DNA from: Candidatus Hydrogenedentota bacterium
GTDB lineage: Bacteria > Hydrogenedentota > Hydrogenedentia > Hydrogenedentales > CAITNO01
Assembly (NCBI GenBank): GCA_012730105.1
Contig: JAAYBJ010000324.1
Location: 1-53,418 of the forward strand
Reading direction: 5' to 3'
Length of the DNA: 53,418 nucleotides
The position numbers were made by a program, and so were the translations under genes. Under the pieces are notes generated by a model. That model had not been told where the DNA came from, did no database searches, and saw nothing but the letters and a program-made list of their open reading frames with translations. The number at the start of each line of letters is the position of its first letter. Position 1 is the stretch's first letter. This document shows positions 8,417-17,601 of the stretch, piece by piece.

Positions 8417-9063
8417 GGGAACCTCGCGAGAATGGTAAGTCCCGCTTTTGTTTTCGCGCCGACCGGCACACAGGCCTGGGAGCCCGGGGGCAGATACAAT
8501 TCCACCCGGGATCCGAACTTGATCATACCGAACTTTTCTCCCCGTTTCAGGCCCATACCGGGCCTGGCGCGGCACACAATACGCCGCGCCACGGCACCGG
8601 AAATCTGACGAACAGAAACCGGCCCCCGTTCCGTTTCCAACCAAAGGGCGCTGGATTCGTTGACCCGGCTGGCTTCCGGATCCCGCGCATCTTTATAGGC
8701 GCCCGGCGCGTAACGCACTTCACGAACCACGCCGTCAAAGGGCGCACGGTTAACATGGACATTGAACACGGACATGAAAATAGAAATCCGCATCGCAGCC
8801 CCGTCATAGTGCGGGGTCTCCTCCAAAGTTTCGATCGCCACAACGGTGCCATCCGCCGGCGAGAACAACTCATCAGGCCCGGCGGCGCCTTGACGGGGAA
8901 AATCACGAAAGAAGAGGAGCGCGGCAAAGGCAACCACCCAAAAGGGCACGGCAACCCAGCCATGACCCAGATATCGAAGCCCTACGGTAACCACAAGGGC
9001 GACCGCGAACCAAGGCAGATAATGAGGCAGACCCTCACGCCACCCGCTGAAAGGAATATCCAT
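8413..9063 (-). CDS. psd: Phosphatidylserine decarboxylase proenzyme (short type)
   Basis: 216 residues, the length of the archaeal-type/short phosphatidylserine decarboxylases. It converts phosphatidylserine to phosphatidylethanolamine at the membrane. Two hydrophobic segments lie at the N-terminus (about residues 14-55). The self-cleavage site is in KFGSRVEL, between Gly184 and Ser185; the Ser becomes the pyruvoyl group of the small alpha chain. The upstream NVHVNRAP motif fits the family's catalytic His region. Its stop overlaps the pssA start by 4 bases, giving the order psd-pssA, so the two consecutive steps of phosphatidylethanolamine synthesis are co-transcribed. Confidence 0.92.
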   Translation of the reverse strand: MDIPFSGWREGLPHYLPWFAVALVVTVGLRYLGHGWVAVPFWVVAFAALLFFRDFPRQGAAGPDELFSPADGTVVAIETLEETPHYDGAAMRISIFMSVFNVHVNRAPFDGVVREVRYAPGAYKDARDPEASRVNESSALWLETERGPVSVRQISGAVARRIVCRARPGMGLKRGEKFGMIKFGSRVELYLPPGSQACVPVGAKTKAGLTILARFP

Positions 9064-9115
9064 AAATGTCTTTCTAAAAATCCAGAATTATCGGAATCGC
9101 CGGCCTGACCGCCTG

Positions 9116-9817
9116 TCAGATATAGCCGCGTTCCTTAAAACTTACATGGCTGCCATCACCAATGATAACATGATCGAGAAAACGAATGCCGAGCAGGTCC
9201 GCTGCCTGGGACAGCCTGCGGGTAATTTCAATGTCGGACGGACTGGGCTCGGGGTCCCCACTGGGATGATTATGCGCCACGATAACGCCGTGGGCGCCGT
9301 CCCGCAGCGCCTGCCGAAAGACATCGCGCGGCATGGCGGTGGTGCCGTCCAAACCTCCGATACTGATCACATCCCATTTTAAAATAAAATTCTTGGTATT
9401 TACCTGGACACAGATAAATCGTTCCGTTTCACAAGCGCGCAACTCGGGCATCAGATATTTCACCACATCGTCCGCCCGTTGGATGCGCATATACTTCGAG
9501 CGTTTGTGATTAACGGCGCGTTTGCCGAGTTCCAGGGCGGCCTTGATTTCGATGGCCTTGACCAGGCCAATGCCTTTCTCCTGGCACAATTCCTCAACGG
9601 ACGCCTGGGACAGGCGCTGTAGATTTTCAAAACGCCTAAGCACTTGTTCCGCAAGGGTTACGGCGTTCATTTCCCGTGTTCCCGAACGAAACAAGATAGC
9701 CAACAGTTCCGCATCCTTGAGCGCCTCGGCGCCAAGTCTTACAAGCCTTTCGCGCGGCCGTTCCTCATCCTGGATTTCATGCATGGAAAACCTGTATTCT
9801 GAAAGAGGATCACACAT
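9116..9817 (-). CDS. radC: RadC/YicR-family JAMM-domain protein
   Basis: 233 residues from the chosen ATG. The N-terminal RPRERLVRLGAEALKDAELLAILFRSG and a helix-hairpin-helix-like stretch (LCQEKGIGLVKAIEIKAAL) precede a JAMM/MPN+ domain. The metal site is HNHPSGDPEPSPSD, with the usual upstream Glu in the family. Members were named for DNA repair, but the biochemical role is still unsettled. The start at 9817 is preferred because AGAAGG lies 9 bases ahead. An ATG at 9841 and one at 9784 are alternatives without such a site. It sits 52 bases before psd on the same strand. Confidence 0.88.
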   Translation of the reverse strand: MCDPLSEYRFSMHEIQDEERPRERLVRLGAEALKDAELLAILFRSGTREMNAVTLAEQVLRRFENLQRLSQASVEELCQEKGIGLVKAIEIKAALELGKRAVNHKRSKYMRIQRADDVVKYLMPELRACETERFICVQVNTKNFILKWDVISIGGLDGTTAMPRDVFRQALRDGAHGVIVAHNHPSGDPEPSPSDIEITRRLSQAADLLGIRFLDHVIIGDGSHVSFKERGYI

Positions 9818-10234
9818 ATCTGACAACCTTCTTTTCCCCATCTGCCAGCCATAGCCGATAAATTATAAGGCCACACAGATCTGCCGAAAGCGGCGGCCTA
9901 CATGCCTACATATGAAAGAGAAGCCGACAGGGCGCACTTCGGAAAAGCCGGGGATTCCACTTTTTAATAAAACAAAGCATCCAGCGCCTCTTTTTCTCCA
10001 GCCTCCGGCACAAGCATGTTCCAATAGTAAAGACTGCCCACCTGCCCAAGCAAATTTTGTTCTACCAAGAAAGATTTACAGCATTTATACACCTGTGGTG
10101 CAATTGTTCCCCAGTTCTCCTTTTTTGTTACACTCCAAGGTGATTTTTGAGTGTAAAGACCTGATTAACCTGTAAAGAAGGCTGTTGTTCCCAACAATCA
10201 CCGCAGGGCTTCTTTTTAAAACTGGGATAATGTC
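9818..10234. other. Intergenic region between radC and the membrane protein gene
   Basis: 417 bases between divergent genes, turning clearly AT-rich from about 10000. It must contain the promoters of radC and of the membrane protein gene. The only structure I can support is the inverted repeat at 10128-10156. A small open frame (9912-10175) shows no recognisable protein and no ribosome binding site, so it is not called. Confidence 0.5.
10128..10156. promoter_or_regulatory. Inverted repeat upstream of the membrane protein gene
   Basis: TTACACTC and GAGTGTAA are perfect 8-base inverted copies separated by 13 bases, about 80 bases ahead of the membrane protein gene. The spacing suits either a dimeric repressor site or an RNA hairpin. 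No T-run follows, so a terminator is less likely. The role is inferred. Confidence 0.35.
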
Positions 10235-11926
10235 ATGAAAATAAGACTTTCCCCTAAATTTACCGGCATACTTCTTGTGGCGCTTTTATCCGTCATTCTT
10301 TTTGCAGGCACCGCAACATTCCGTCACAATATGTACGGGGAAATGCGCACACTGCATGCATGGTTCAGCGACCTGACGCTGCAGTTTGCGAGGAACTGGT
10401 ATCGTGACGGAGTAATAGCACTTCGGGGCGCGCTATTTTGGAAACCTGCATCTCCAGAATTTCCGGATTTGCCTTCGCGCCGCATGCACAGTTCCTATCC
10501 ATCCGGGATGTTGCTCCCCGTCTATTTGGCCGCAGTGGTTACCCGGAAAGATCCCACGCCTCATCATGTGTCCTTTGCCAACGCGTGTTGTCAGTTGGCC
10601 CTCATGACAGGTTGCGCCATGATGCTGTATTTTTTCGCCATCCAGGCTGGCGGTTCCGTTGTTGACGCCTGCATTTTTTCATTTACGCCTCTAATATTGT
10701 TAAGCCTGCTTCCAGCCCCTTTTTACTTTTTCGACAAATGTTATTTCTCTTACGAGGCAGTCATTCCGCTGGTAAGCCTTTATTTGCTGCTTGAAATGCT
10801 GCGGGACACCCTCCTTTCCAAACGCATCTTCTTTTGCTTGCGCATACTGCAGGGAGTAACGGCTTTCCTTGGCGCTTTTACGGAATGGTTGTTTATCCTG
10901 ATAGCCGCCGGTGTGTATATAAAGCGCCTTCTTTTAGGTGAACTTGGCTGGCAAGTACGCCCTATTATTCGTAAAACAGCCCTCTTCTGGGTGCCCGTAG
11001 GAGCGGCATTAATGTTATTCATGGTTCAAGTGCTATGTTTTGGCGGATATGAATACCTTCAAAACCGTTTCCTGCTCAGGACAGGTATCTCTCAGGGAAA
11101 ATTTTTATTCCTCACAACGTTGAATCCATTCTGGCAGCGTCATATGCTCCGCATGTTCGGGGGGATCGGAATTGCGGCACTGGCCGCGTCGGCAATCGCC
11201 CTGTTGTTGCTTGGTGCTATAATTTTCATCCGCCGGCTTCAGAAACGTCCCCGGGACAAATGTATGCGCACTGCAGTATGGATCGGGCTTGCAACCCTTG
11301 TTCCCTGTATAGCGCATGTAGAATTGCTGCGGAATCAATCGAGTTTCCTGCTTCATGGTTTTGAAGCACTGAAGTTTTCGATTCCCATAGCACTACTGCC
11401 TCTCGGAATAATTCCCCTAGCGCTGTTGCGTGCCGCAAATCTGAATTGGTCCGCCTGGACGTTCCGCCGAGGCTTGTTTCCATCAGCAGTTCCCGTCATC
11501 GCTTTGGTTCTGGCTGTAGGATATGCTGTATTGATGTATCCGCGGATAGCATCGTTCTACGTTTCCCCTATATCAGACAAGAAGATTATTGAGCGGGGTG
11601 TCTTTTTGGATGAACAAACTGGCCCCAAAGACATAGTATTTACATTCACCACAGAGATGGCCCAAGACGAGTCTCCCTTTTTCATGGCCTATACCATGAA
11701 GGTCATCCATTTGACACAAAATCTTACCGAAATCCATGACATAGTGCATGACATAAAAGGGGATTATGCGCTCTGCTTCTTTCATCCAACAAATCAGTTG
11801 CCCGATGAAGTTCATTACATCGATCTGTTAAAGCAGGCTGACACCACTGTGATCCATGAAAGTTATTCGTTACACCGCATCTCGAAGGAAACATTTTTCA
11901 CGACATGGAACGCAGTAAATCCCTGA
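10235..11926 (+). CDS. Polytopic membrane protein of unknown function, GT-C-like
   Basis: 563 residues with about nine to ten hydrophobic segments, beginning with TGILLVALLSVILFAG. An N-terminal external loop contains FSDLTLQFARNWYRDG and SSYPSGMLLPVYLAAV. This type of loop, followed by many membrane helices, resembles GT-C glycosyltransferases or PMT/ArnT-like proteins (family 39). However, I do not see a decisive DxD/ExD catalytic motif, so the assignment stays open. The last ~100 residues are soluble. The gene is visibly richer in A and T than its neighbours and stands alone between convergent and divergent genes, which fits horizontal acquisition. The ATG follows CTGGGATAATGTC, a weak ribosome binding site. 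Confidence 0.6.
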   Translation: MKIRLSPKFTGILLVALLSVILFAGTATFRHNMYGEMRTLHAWFSDLTLQFARNWYRDGVIALRGALFWKPASPEFPDLPSRRMHSSYPSGMLLPVYLAAVVTRKDPTPHHVSFANACCQLALMTGCAMMLYFFAIQAGGSVVDACIFSFTPLILLSLLPAPFYFFDKCYFSYEAVIPLVSLYLLLEMLRDTLLSKRIFFCLRILQGVTAFLGAFTEWLFILIAAGVYIKRLLLGELGWQVRPIIRKTALFWVPVGAALMLFMVQVLCFGGYEYLQNRFLLRTGISQGKFLFLTTLNPFWQRHMLRMFGGIGIAALAASAIALLLLGAIIFIRRLQKRPRDKCMRTAVWIGLATLVPCIAHVELLRNQSSFLLHGFEALKFSIPIALLPLGIIPLALLRAANLNWSAWTFRRGLFPSAVPVIALVLAVGYAVLMYPRIASFYVSPISDKKIIERGVFLDEQTGPKDIVFTFTTEMAQDESPFFMAYTMKVIHLTQNLTEIHDIVHDIKGDYALCFFHPTNQLPDEVHYIDLLKQADTTVIHESYSLHRISKETFFTTWNAVNP

Positions 11927-12078
11927 AATGGCATGGATCTTATGATCACGATGCGGGGAAAGAACGTGAGATTCCGCCCGCAACGCATTTAGATTCAGGG
12001 CATTAGTATCGCAGGTATTCTTAAAGGATCTTGTCGGTCTTTTTCGCCCAGCCAAAAACAGAGATTCTCAGGCTGAAA

Positions 12079-13824
12079 TTAAAACGCCTGCCCTTCCAAA
12101 TGCATCTGGGCCAGTTCTGCAATGCGATCGGGGTCAAGTTTCGGGAAAAGCACTTGCGGGGATTCCAGTTTCCAACCGGACTCCAAACGAACGAGGGCTT
12201 CCCGCCAGGCATCCGGGCCGCCGTCCGGGCCGCCGCCCGACAGGCGAAGATTCAATAGGGAAGCCAGCTTTGCCGCGCCTTCCGGGAGGAAGGGCGCCAT
12301 GCCGTAACACAGGGCTTTGACTACCTGGCAACACACATGAAGCGTGGTTCCCGTGCGTTCCATGTCGGTCTTGCGCGTTACCCAGGGCTGCATGGCGTCG
12401 AAATATACATTCGCCTTGCGGCCCAGTTCGATATAGCGTTCCAGGGCCTGCCTGAAACGGAACATCTCCAGGGCATCGGCGACGGCATCCATTTGCTCGG
12501 CGATGGCATCCAGCATGGCGACATCCTCGGCCTCCAGGAGTCCCACGGCGGGGACGGAGCCGTCAAAATTTTTAACCGTCATGGTCATGGAACGGTGAAT
12601 AAAATTGCCTACCACGTCACAGAGTTCGCCGTTATAGCGGTTCATAAACTCGTCCCAGTCGAAATCCGAATCCTTGGACTCGGGCGCTATGGCGCAAAGG
12701 TAATAGCGCAACGCATCGACAGAGAGATGTTCCAGCGCCCAGCGCACACTGATCATGTTGCCCCTGGACTTGGAACCCTTTTCCGATTGGCCCGTTTTTC
12801 TGTTGAAAATATTGAGATATTCGTTGCCGACCACATGATCGGGCAGGATATAGTCCTCCTGGCCCATGAGCATGGCGGGAAAGATGACGGCATGGAAGGG
12901 CACATTGTCCTTGCCGATGAAATGGATCATCCGGGTTCCCGGATCTTTCCACCAGCGTTTCCAGGCGTTTTCATCACCGGCGACCTCCATGCTCCACTGC
13001 CGGGTATTGGTCACATAACCGATGGGCGCGTCGAACCAGACATAAATGCGCTTGCCCGCGGCGTCTTCATCCTCCACGGGAATGGGCACGCCCCAATCGG
13101 TGTCCCGGGTGATGCATCGCGGACGCAAGTCGTTTACCCACCCGTAGGCGATCCCCTTCACATTGGCGCGCCACTCCGGATGCCCGTCGAGCCAGGCCTT
13201 CAGTTTCTCCGCGAAACGGGGCAGGTCCAGGAACCAGTGCCGGGATTGTCGCAGCACGGGCGATGAAGTATCGCCGGGCACATTCGCCCGGGGCGCCAGC
13301 AATTCCTGGGCGGCATACTGAGCCCCGCAGGCTTCGCACTCGTCGCCGTTGGCGTCCGTATAGCCGCACTTTGGACACGTGCCTTTCACATAGCGATCCG
13401 GAAGAAAACGCTCCAACTGGGGGGAATACCAGAGTTCCACGGATTCCGTGTGAATGAAGCCTTCCTGGTCCAGTTTCCTGAAAAACTGCTGCGTTGTGTC
13501 CACGTGCAGCGGCCACGAGGTGCGGCCGTAAATGTCGTAGGAAATGCCCAACGCCTTAAAGGACTCCGCGTTGGCGGTGTGATAGCGGTCTATCACCTCC
13601 TGGGGGGTAATGCCTTCTTTCAACGCGGTGAGCGTAATGGGCACGCCGTACTCATCGGACCCGCCGATATAAATGACCTTATCGCCTCTAAGCCGTTTGT
13701 AGCGCACATAAATGTCCGCAGGCAGATAGGCCCCCGCGATATGTCCCAAATGAATGTACCCATTCGCATAGGGCAAAGCGCTGGTCACCAGCGTACGTTC
13801 AAATTGTTTTACTTCGGCATTCAT
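12079..13824 (-). CDS. metG: Methionyl-tRNA synthetase
   Basis: 581 residues; charges tRNA-Met with methionine in the cytosol. HLGH (residues 25-28) is the class I HIGH motif, and KGSKS (349-353) stands for KMSKS. A zinc knuckle is formed by Cys150, Cys153, Cys163 and Cys166. The C-terminal part is the anticodon-binding helical bundle; the fused EMAP-like tRNA-binding domain of some MetRS is absent. The start chosen has AAGGAA 6 bases upstream and begins just before the conserved TLVTSALPYANGYIHLGH. The open frame extends 48 codons further without support. It is transcribed from the structured leader at 13825-14111. Confidence 0.95.
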   Translation of the reverse strand: MNAEVKQFERTLVTSALPYANGYIHLGHIAGAYLPADIYVRYKRLRGDKVIYIGGSDEYGVPITLTALKEGITPQEVIDRYHTANAESFKALGISYDIYGRTSWPLHVDTTQQFFRKLDQEGFIHTESVELWYSPQLERFLPDRYVKGTCPKCGYTDANGDECEACGAQYAAQELLAPRANVPGDTSSPVLRQSRHWFLDLPRFAEKLKAWLDGHPEWRANVKGIAYGWVNDLRPRCITRDTDWGVPIPVEDEDAAGKRIYVWFDAPIGYVTNTRQWSMEVAGDENAWKRWWKDPGTRMIHFIGKDNVPFHAVIFPAMLMGQEDYILPDHVVGNEYLNIFNRKTGQSEKGSKSRGNMISVRWALEHLSVDALRYYLCAIAPESKDSDFDWDEFMNRYNGELCDVVGNFIHRSMTMTVKNFDGSVPAVGLLEAEDVAMLDAIAEQMDAVADALEMFRFRQALERYIELGRKANVYFDAMQPWVTRKTDMERTGTTLHVCCQVVKALCYGMAPFLPEGAAKLASLLNLRLSGGGPDGGPDAWREALVRLESGWKLESPQVLFPKLDPDRIAELAQMHLEGQAF

Positions 13825-14111
13825 AACAGGTTCCTTATCAACTGACACAGGCAAATCCCTGTATTCCAGTCTTTTCCAGTTTATCTTTTCTTGATATCTG
13901 CGTCCGGAAGCAAAGCGCCTATTCAGGTCAGAACACGCCGCAGGGGGCGTGTCGGAACCTGATAGCATCTCCCCTATCCTGGCATGCCCTTCATGCCTTC
14001 CCTCTTACAGATTCGCCTGCCGCCAGTTCAAAGGTACGAACGGCACTCTTTGTACTTGTTATTTTACCCTACCAGCCATGGCAAATTCAGCATCTCCCCG
14101 GAACAAGGCAA
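13825..14111. other. metG leader with an imperfect hairpin
   Basis: 287 bases between metG and the terminator of the porin gene. On the minus strand, AGGTTCCGACACGCC and GGCGTGTTCTGACCT (about 13925-13960) form a 15-position stem with two mismatches around CCCTGC. It does not match a SAM riboswitch or a T-box, and no T-run follows. It may be a regulatory hairpin in the metG leader or an old repeat. Nothing else is recognised. Confidence 0.4.
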
Positions 14112-14138
14112 CCCCCCGGCGCATAAAACGCCGGGGGG
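14112..14138 (-). terminator. GC-rich terminator hairpin after the porin gene
   Basis: A perfect 10-bp stem, CCCCCCGGCG against CGCCGGGGGG with a 7-base loop, lies 35 bases beyond the stop of the porin gene. On the minus strand it is followed only by TTGCCTT, so it is strong in stem but weak in U-tract. It separates the porin transcript from metG. Confidence 0.65.
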
Positions 14139-14172
14139 CGCATTGGGAAGCACAAGGTGGCCAAAGCCCGCG

Positions 14173-15516
14173 TCAGAAAGACAGCTCTGTTTCCAGAAAG
14201 AGGTAATCCCAATCTTCATCTTTACCGGCACCCAGAGATCCGAGCCCATTGAAGATGTAGTAGTTCTGCGCCAAACCGTCCTGACCGAAGAAGTGGGCGT
14301 AACCCGCGCGCACTACGAGATCTTCGCTGTACTGATAGGCGCCATACAAACCCACTTCCAGGCCGAGGGTCTTGTCGGAGCCCTTCTTCCCGAGCCACCA
14401 GCCGACACTGGGCACCTGTTCATCGACCTGAAAATAACCGCATACCAACTGGAGCGTAACCGCTTCCGTCGGCGCCAGATCCAGGCCGAGCGCGTAATAA
14501 ATCAAATTGGATTCATCCGTGTTGGCGAAGAATTCGGTGTATTCCCAATTTGAAAACAGACGGTTGAAAGGAAGTTCCCGATCATTGGTATAGCCTTTCA
14601 GGTACTCCGTGTCACCGCCGCCGAAATAAGCAAAGCGCGCGAAAATACGCGGGGTCCATGTGGCTTCAAAGGTATACCCCATCGCAGCGTTTACCCCAAA
14701 GGAATCGTATTCGACGTCAGCCTTTCCGAATCCATAGGGACAAGCCGAGGGTATCCCATCCACATCGCCAAATTGGTATGCCGCCTCAAGATCATAATCA
14801 AAAGCGCCGATAACGCCGGCTCCGCGCAGACCGATGGTATGAAGATCCGCTTTGTTTCCCGGCAGGTCGGCAATACCGCCCGAATCCACCACCTCATCGC
14901 GCACATACATCCAATAGGCGTCCAGAGTAAGGTTTTCCATGCCGGTATAGGAGAAATAAAGGGCGTAAAAATCGGTGTCGTCTTCACCGAAATCCCCATG
15001 ATTTTCAGCCAGTTTTGAAGCAACGGCGTCCAGCGAGAAGTTATCCGTCGCGTAAGTCAAACGCAACGCGTCAAAAGACAGGCCGGTAAAAATAGCGGCC
15101 GCGCTATTAACACCGACCAGCCACTCCGTGCCGAAACTGAGTTCCTGGCGACCAACACGGGCAGTCAGGGGCACGCCCCACATGTCTCGGGCCTCAATGT
15201 AGGCCTGGTACAGGTGGACGCTGTCGTCACCGCCAGAGCGGAAGTCCGCGCCGGTAAGATAGTTGGAACGAAAATCATCACCCCAACCGCTATAGTAGTC
15301 AAACTCGATAAAGGCGGACACCTCACTGGTGAAATCCGCCTTAACATTCAGGCGGGTTCGCTGTTCAATCCAGCTCATGTCAGTGAGGCTGTCAAAATTG
15401 TAATAGTTGCCCCGTATTCTGATAGATCCGCCCACTTCAACGTTTTGAAGTTCCGCATGAACGGAAAAGGCTGTCAAAACGAGCAGCAATACTGAAAACA
15501 TAGGATATCTGGTCAT
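14173..15516 (-). CDS. Outer-membrane porin, alginate-export-like beta-barrel
   Basis: 447 residues. A signal peptide (MTRYPMFSVLLLVLTAFSVHA) precedes a protein rich in alternating aromatic and hydrophobic strands that ends in Phe, the typical outer-membrane assembly signal. The opening strand VEVGGSIRIRGNYYNFDS and RTRLNVKADFTSEVSAFIEF resemble the alginate-export/porin family, but the solute is unknown. The ATG at 15516 is chosen because AGGGAG lies upstream and it starts the signal peptide directly; a TTG nine codons earlier is less likely. This gene is direct evidence for a diderm cell. It stands alone, followed by a strong hairpin. Confidence 0.8.
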   Translation of the reverse strand: MTRYPMFSVLLLVLTAFSVHAELQNVEVGGSIRIRGNYYNFDSLTDMSWIEQRTRLNVKADFTSEVSAFIEFDYYSGWGDDFRSNYLTGADFRSGGDDSVHLYQAYIEARDMWGVPLTARVGRQELSFGTEWLVGVNSAAAIFTGLSFDALRLTYATDNFSLDAVASKLAENHGDFGEDDTDFYALYFSYTGMENLTLDAYWMYVRDEVVDSGGIADLPGNKADLHTIGLRGAGVIGAFDYDLEAAYQFGDVDGIPSACPYGFGKADVEYDSFGVNAAMGYTFEATWTPRIFARFAYFGGGDTEYLKGYTNDRELPFNRLFSNWEYTEFFANTDESNLIYYALGLDLAPTEAVTLQLVCGYFQVDEQVPSVGWWLGKKGSDKTLGLEVGLYGAYQYSEDLVVRAGYAHFFGQDGLAQNYYIFNGLGSLGAGKDEDWDYLFLETELSF

Positions 15517-15888
15517 GCTGTGGTTACTCCCTGGTTTTCTCAAAGGCCTTCCTATTAAATTGAAAGCCCAGACACAATTTATTGGTTTAATCCGGTTATC
15601 TGTAAGGTATTCCGAGGCAGGGATGCACGCTTCATAAATTCATACCTCCTTTCCGGCATCCATAAGTCCTGCCCGAAGAAAATACGCTCTGAGAATGAGA
15701 TGAACTTAATGGTGTTAAAGCAAATTTGATGCCGAACTTTGTTGGAAAGCAGATTTGCCTTGTGTTACAGGGAGTTTAGGAGGGATTCCATCCGAAGGGG
15801 AAAGGTGGGATCTGCTGTTTCCCTACCAGATGGAAGGTTTTGGGGACGCATGCACTCTGCGGTAGGGTTTTTCTGCTCAGGCCCGCTA
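15517..15888. other. Intergenic region, tatD 3' side / porin 5' side
   Basis: 372 bases between tatD and the porin gene, both on the minus strand. The half next to the porin is AT-rich and should hold its promoter, but no clear -35/-10 pair can be fixed. A weak direct repeat (AAAGCAAATTTG and AAAGCAGATTTG, about 15717-15765) is visible. I see no gene and no clear terminator. Confidence 0.45.
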
Positions 15889-16659
15889 TCAGTCGGGCAG
15901 CGGAATAGTAAAGGCCTTGCAGGCATTTTTCACTACCTGCGCCTGCATATCTTCCGGCACCTGACCCTTCAGGTCCGCCAGGAACCGCAAGGTATGCAAC
16001 ACGTGCCCCGGTTCACAGCGTTTGCCGCGCACGGGCTGCGGCGCAAGGTAGGGGGCATCCGTCTCAGCCAGCAGTCTATCCAAGGGAACGCGTTTGGCTG
16101 CCTCCTGCAGTGTAATCGCCTTTGGGAAAGTCACATTGCCGGCGAAGGAGATGAAACAGCCGAGATCCAGGCACTTGCTGGCGAAATCCACTCCCCCGCC
16201 AAAGCAGTGCAGGATGCAGGCGGCCAGGTGGGGCACCTGTTCACGAAGCACGGCGTAGGTGTCTTCATCGGCGTCACGGCTGTGAATTACAGCGGGCAGG
16301 CCAAGGCGCGCGGCAAGGGCCAGCTGTTGTTCGAAAGCCCTGCGCTGCACCGGGCGCGGCGAGACTTCGTTGTGGTAGTCGAGACCGATTTCTCCGATGG
16401 CCACAACGCCTGGACGGGAGGCGAATTCCTCCAGCCGGTTTTCGGCATCCTTGTCGTATTGGACAGCGTGGTAGGGATGAAACCCGACGGTGGCATAGAC
16501 ATTGGGGCGGACCAACTCGAGGGCGCCAAGGCATCCATCAACTGCGTCGCCGATGACAATGATAAACGCCAGTTGTTCCAGCGCCCGCGCAAGCACCTCC
16601 TCCCGATCAGCGTCAAATTGGGTCATTTGCAGGTGGCAATGGGTGTCCACGCTTCTCAT
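15889..16659 (-). CDS. tatD: TatD-family metal-dependent hydrolase
   Basis: 256 residues, the usual size. The TIM-barrel metal ligands are in place: His7 and His9 (DTHCHL), Glu in GEIGLDY, His in VIHSRD, His in LHCFGG and Asp in ETDAPYL. Family members are 3'-5' DNA/RNA exonucleases or related deoxyribonucleases; the exact substrate here is not shown. The ATG overlaps the stop of ricT by 4 bases (ATGA). It is the last gene of the infC operon. A tatD-type gene near ricT and holB is also known in Bacillus. Confidence 0.9.
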   Translation of the reverse strand: MRSVDTHCHLQMTQFDADREEVLARALEQLAFIIVIGDAVDGCLGALELVRPNVYATVGFHPYHAVQYDKDAENRLEEFASRPGVVAIGEIGLDYHNEVSPRPVQRRAFEQQLALAARLGLPAVIHSRDADEDTYAVLREQVPHLAACILHCFGGGVDFASKCLDLGCFISFAGNVTFPKAITLQEAAKRVPLDRLLAETDAPYLAPQPVRGKRCEPGHVLHTLRFLADLKGQVPEDMQAQVVKNACKAFTIPLPD

Positions 16660-17549
16660 TGGACATCAGACCCCTGTCCGGACTTTTTTTTGCGTTTTTT
16701 ATTTCGCTTCTTTTTTCTGTCGCCGTCCTGCCGGCGTCCCGCTTGAGCCTGCGTATCTCCGGCACCCGCGGCATTCACAGGCGCACGGGGCGCCTCAACG
16801 ACAAACGACTTGGCGGGAGAGGCCCCTCCGCCCTCGTCGGCGATTGCAGCCAAATGCCGTTCATCCACAGCATCGTCTACGGGAATAAACCTGGCGGGTT
16901 TCAAATCGCCCCGCTCATAGACTTCGTTTTCATATTGGAGACAACAAAGCAGACGGCCGCATTGCCCGCTGATCTTGTTCGGATTCAGGGAGAGATTCTG
17001 ACACTTGGCCATACGCATGGAAATGGGCACAAAGCCTTCAAGCCAGCTAGCACAGCACAGAGGCCGGCCACAGCAGCCCAAGCCCCCGATCATCTTCGAC
17101 CGGTCTCTCACCTGGATGTGCCGTAACTCTATGCGGCTGTGCAGTTCGCGGGCGAGGTCGCGTACAAGATCTCGAAAATCCACCCGGTTCTCGGCGGTGA
17201 AGTAGAAAGTGACTTTGTGCCGGTCAAAGGTGTACTGGACATCCACCAGGCGCATGGGCATATTCCGCTTCTGAATCCGTTTCTGGCACAAGTCCAGAGC
17301 TTTCGCCTCTTCCTGGTCCAGCGTCTTGAACGACTCCTCGTCCGTAACGGTCGCCTTGCGCACCACACGCATGGTGATACGTTTTTCCATTTCGGGCGAG
17401 CAGGGTTCCGGCGGCAGCACGCACCACCCCCATTCCAAGCCCTGATCCGTATGAACGATGACGTGGTCGTCCCGTTGCAGCATCATATCGCCCGAGGAAA
17501 ACGTCAATACACGCCGAGGCTTGCGCAGCCTGATTTTTGCTATGTTCAT
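16656..17549 (-). CDS. ricT: PSP1-domain protein RicT (YaaT)
   Basis: 297 residues. The PSP1 domain (about residues 55-140) is followed by the Cys-rich signature GGLGCCGRPLCCASWL and CGRLLCCLQYENEVY. In Bacillus, RicT with RicA and RicF forms an iron-sulfur complex that affects RNase Y, competence and sporulation. RicA and RicF are not seen here, so the partner set must differ. The C-terminus is a long Lys/Arg-rich low-complexity tail (KKKRNKKRKKKSGQ), which may bind nucleic acid. It lies between holB and tatD in the long operon, the same neighbourhood as in many Firmicutes. Confidence 0.9.
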   Translation of the reverse strand: MNIAKIRLRKPRRVLTFSSGDMMLQRDDHVIVHTDQGLEWGWCVLPPEPCSPEMEKRITMRVVRKATVTDEESFKTLDQEEAKALDLCQKRIQKRNMPMRLVDVQYTFDRHKVTFYFTAENRVDFRDLVRDLARELHSRIELRHIQVRDRSKMIGGLGCCGRPLCCASWLEGFVPISMRMAKCQNLSLNPNKISGQCGRLLCCLQYENEVYERGDLKPARFIPVDDAVDERHLAAIADEGGGASPAKSFVVEAPRAPVNAAGAGDTQAQAGRRQDGDRKKKRNKKRKKKSGQGSDVQ

Positions 17550-17601
17550 GCGTTACCGCTCCGTAGTCCGTCCTTTTAAAGCATGCTGTTCCCGGCGGCT
17601 T

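Noticed and set aside
7706-8608. 300-codon plus-strand frame opposite pssA/psd
   Set aside because: Antisense of two conserved genes.
8417-8644. 76-codon N-terminal extension of pssA
   Set aside because: It overlaps psd in another frame; the ATGA junction gives a family-like start.
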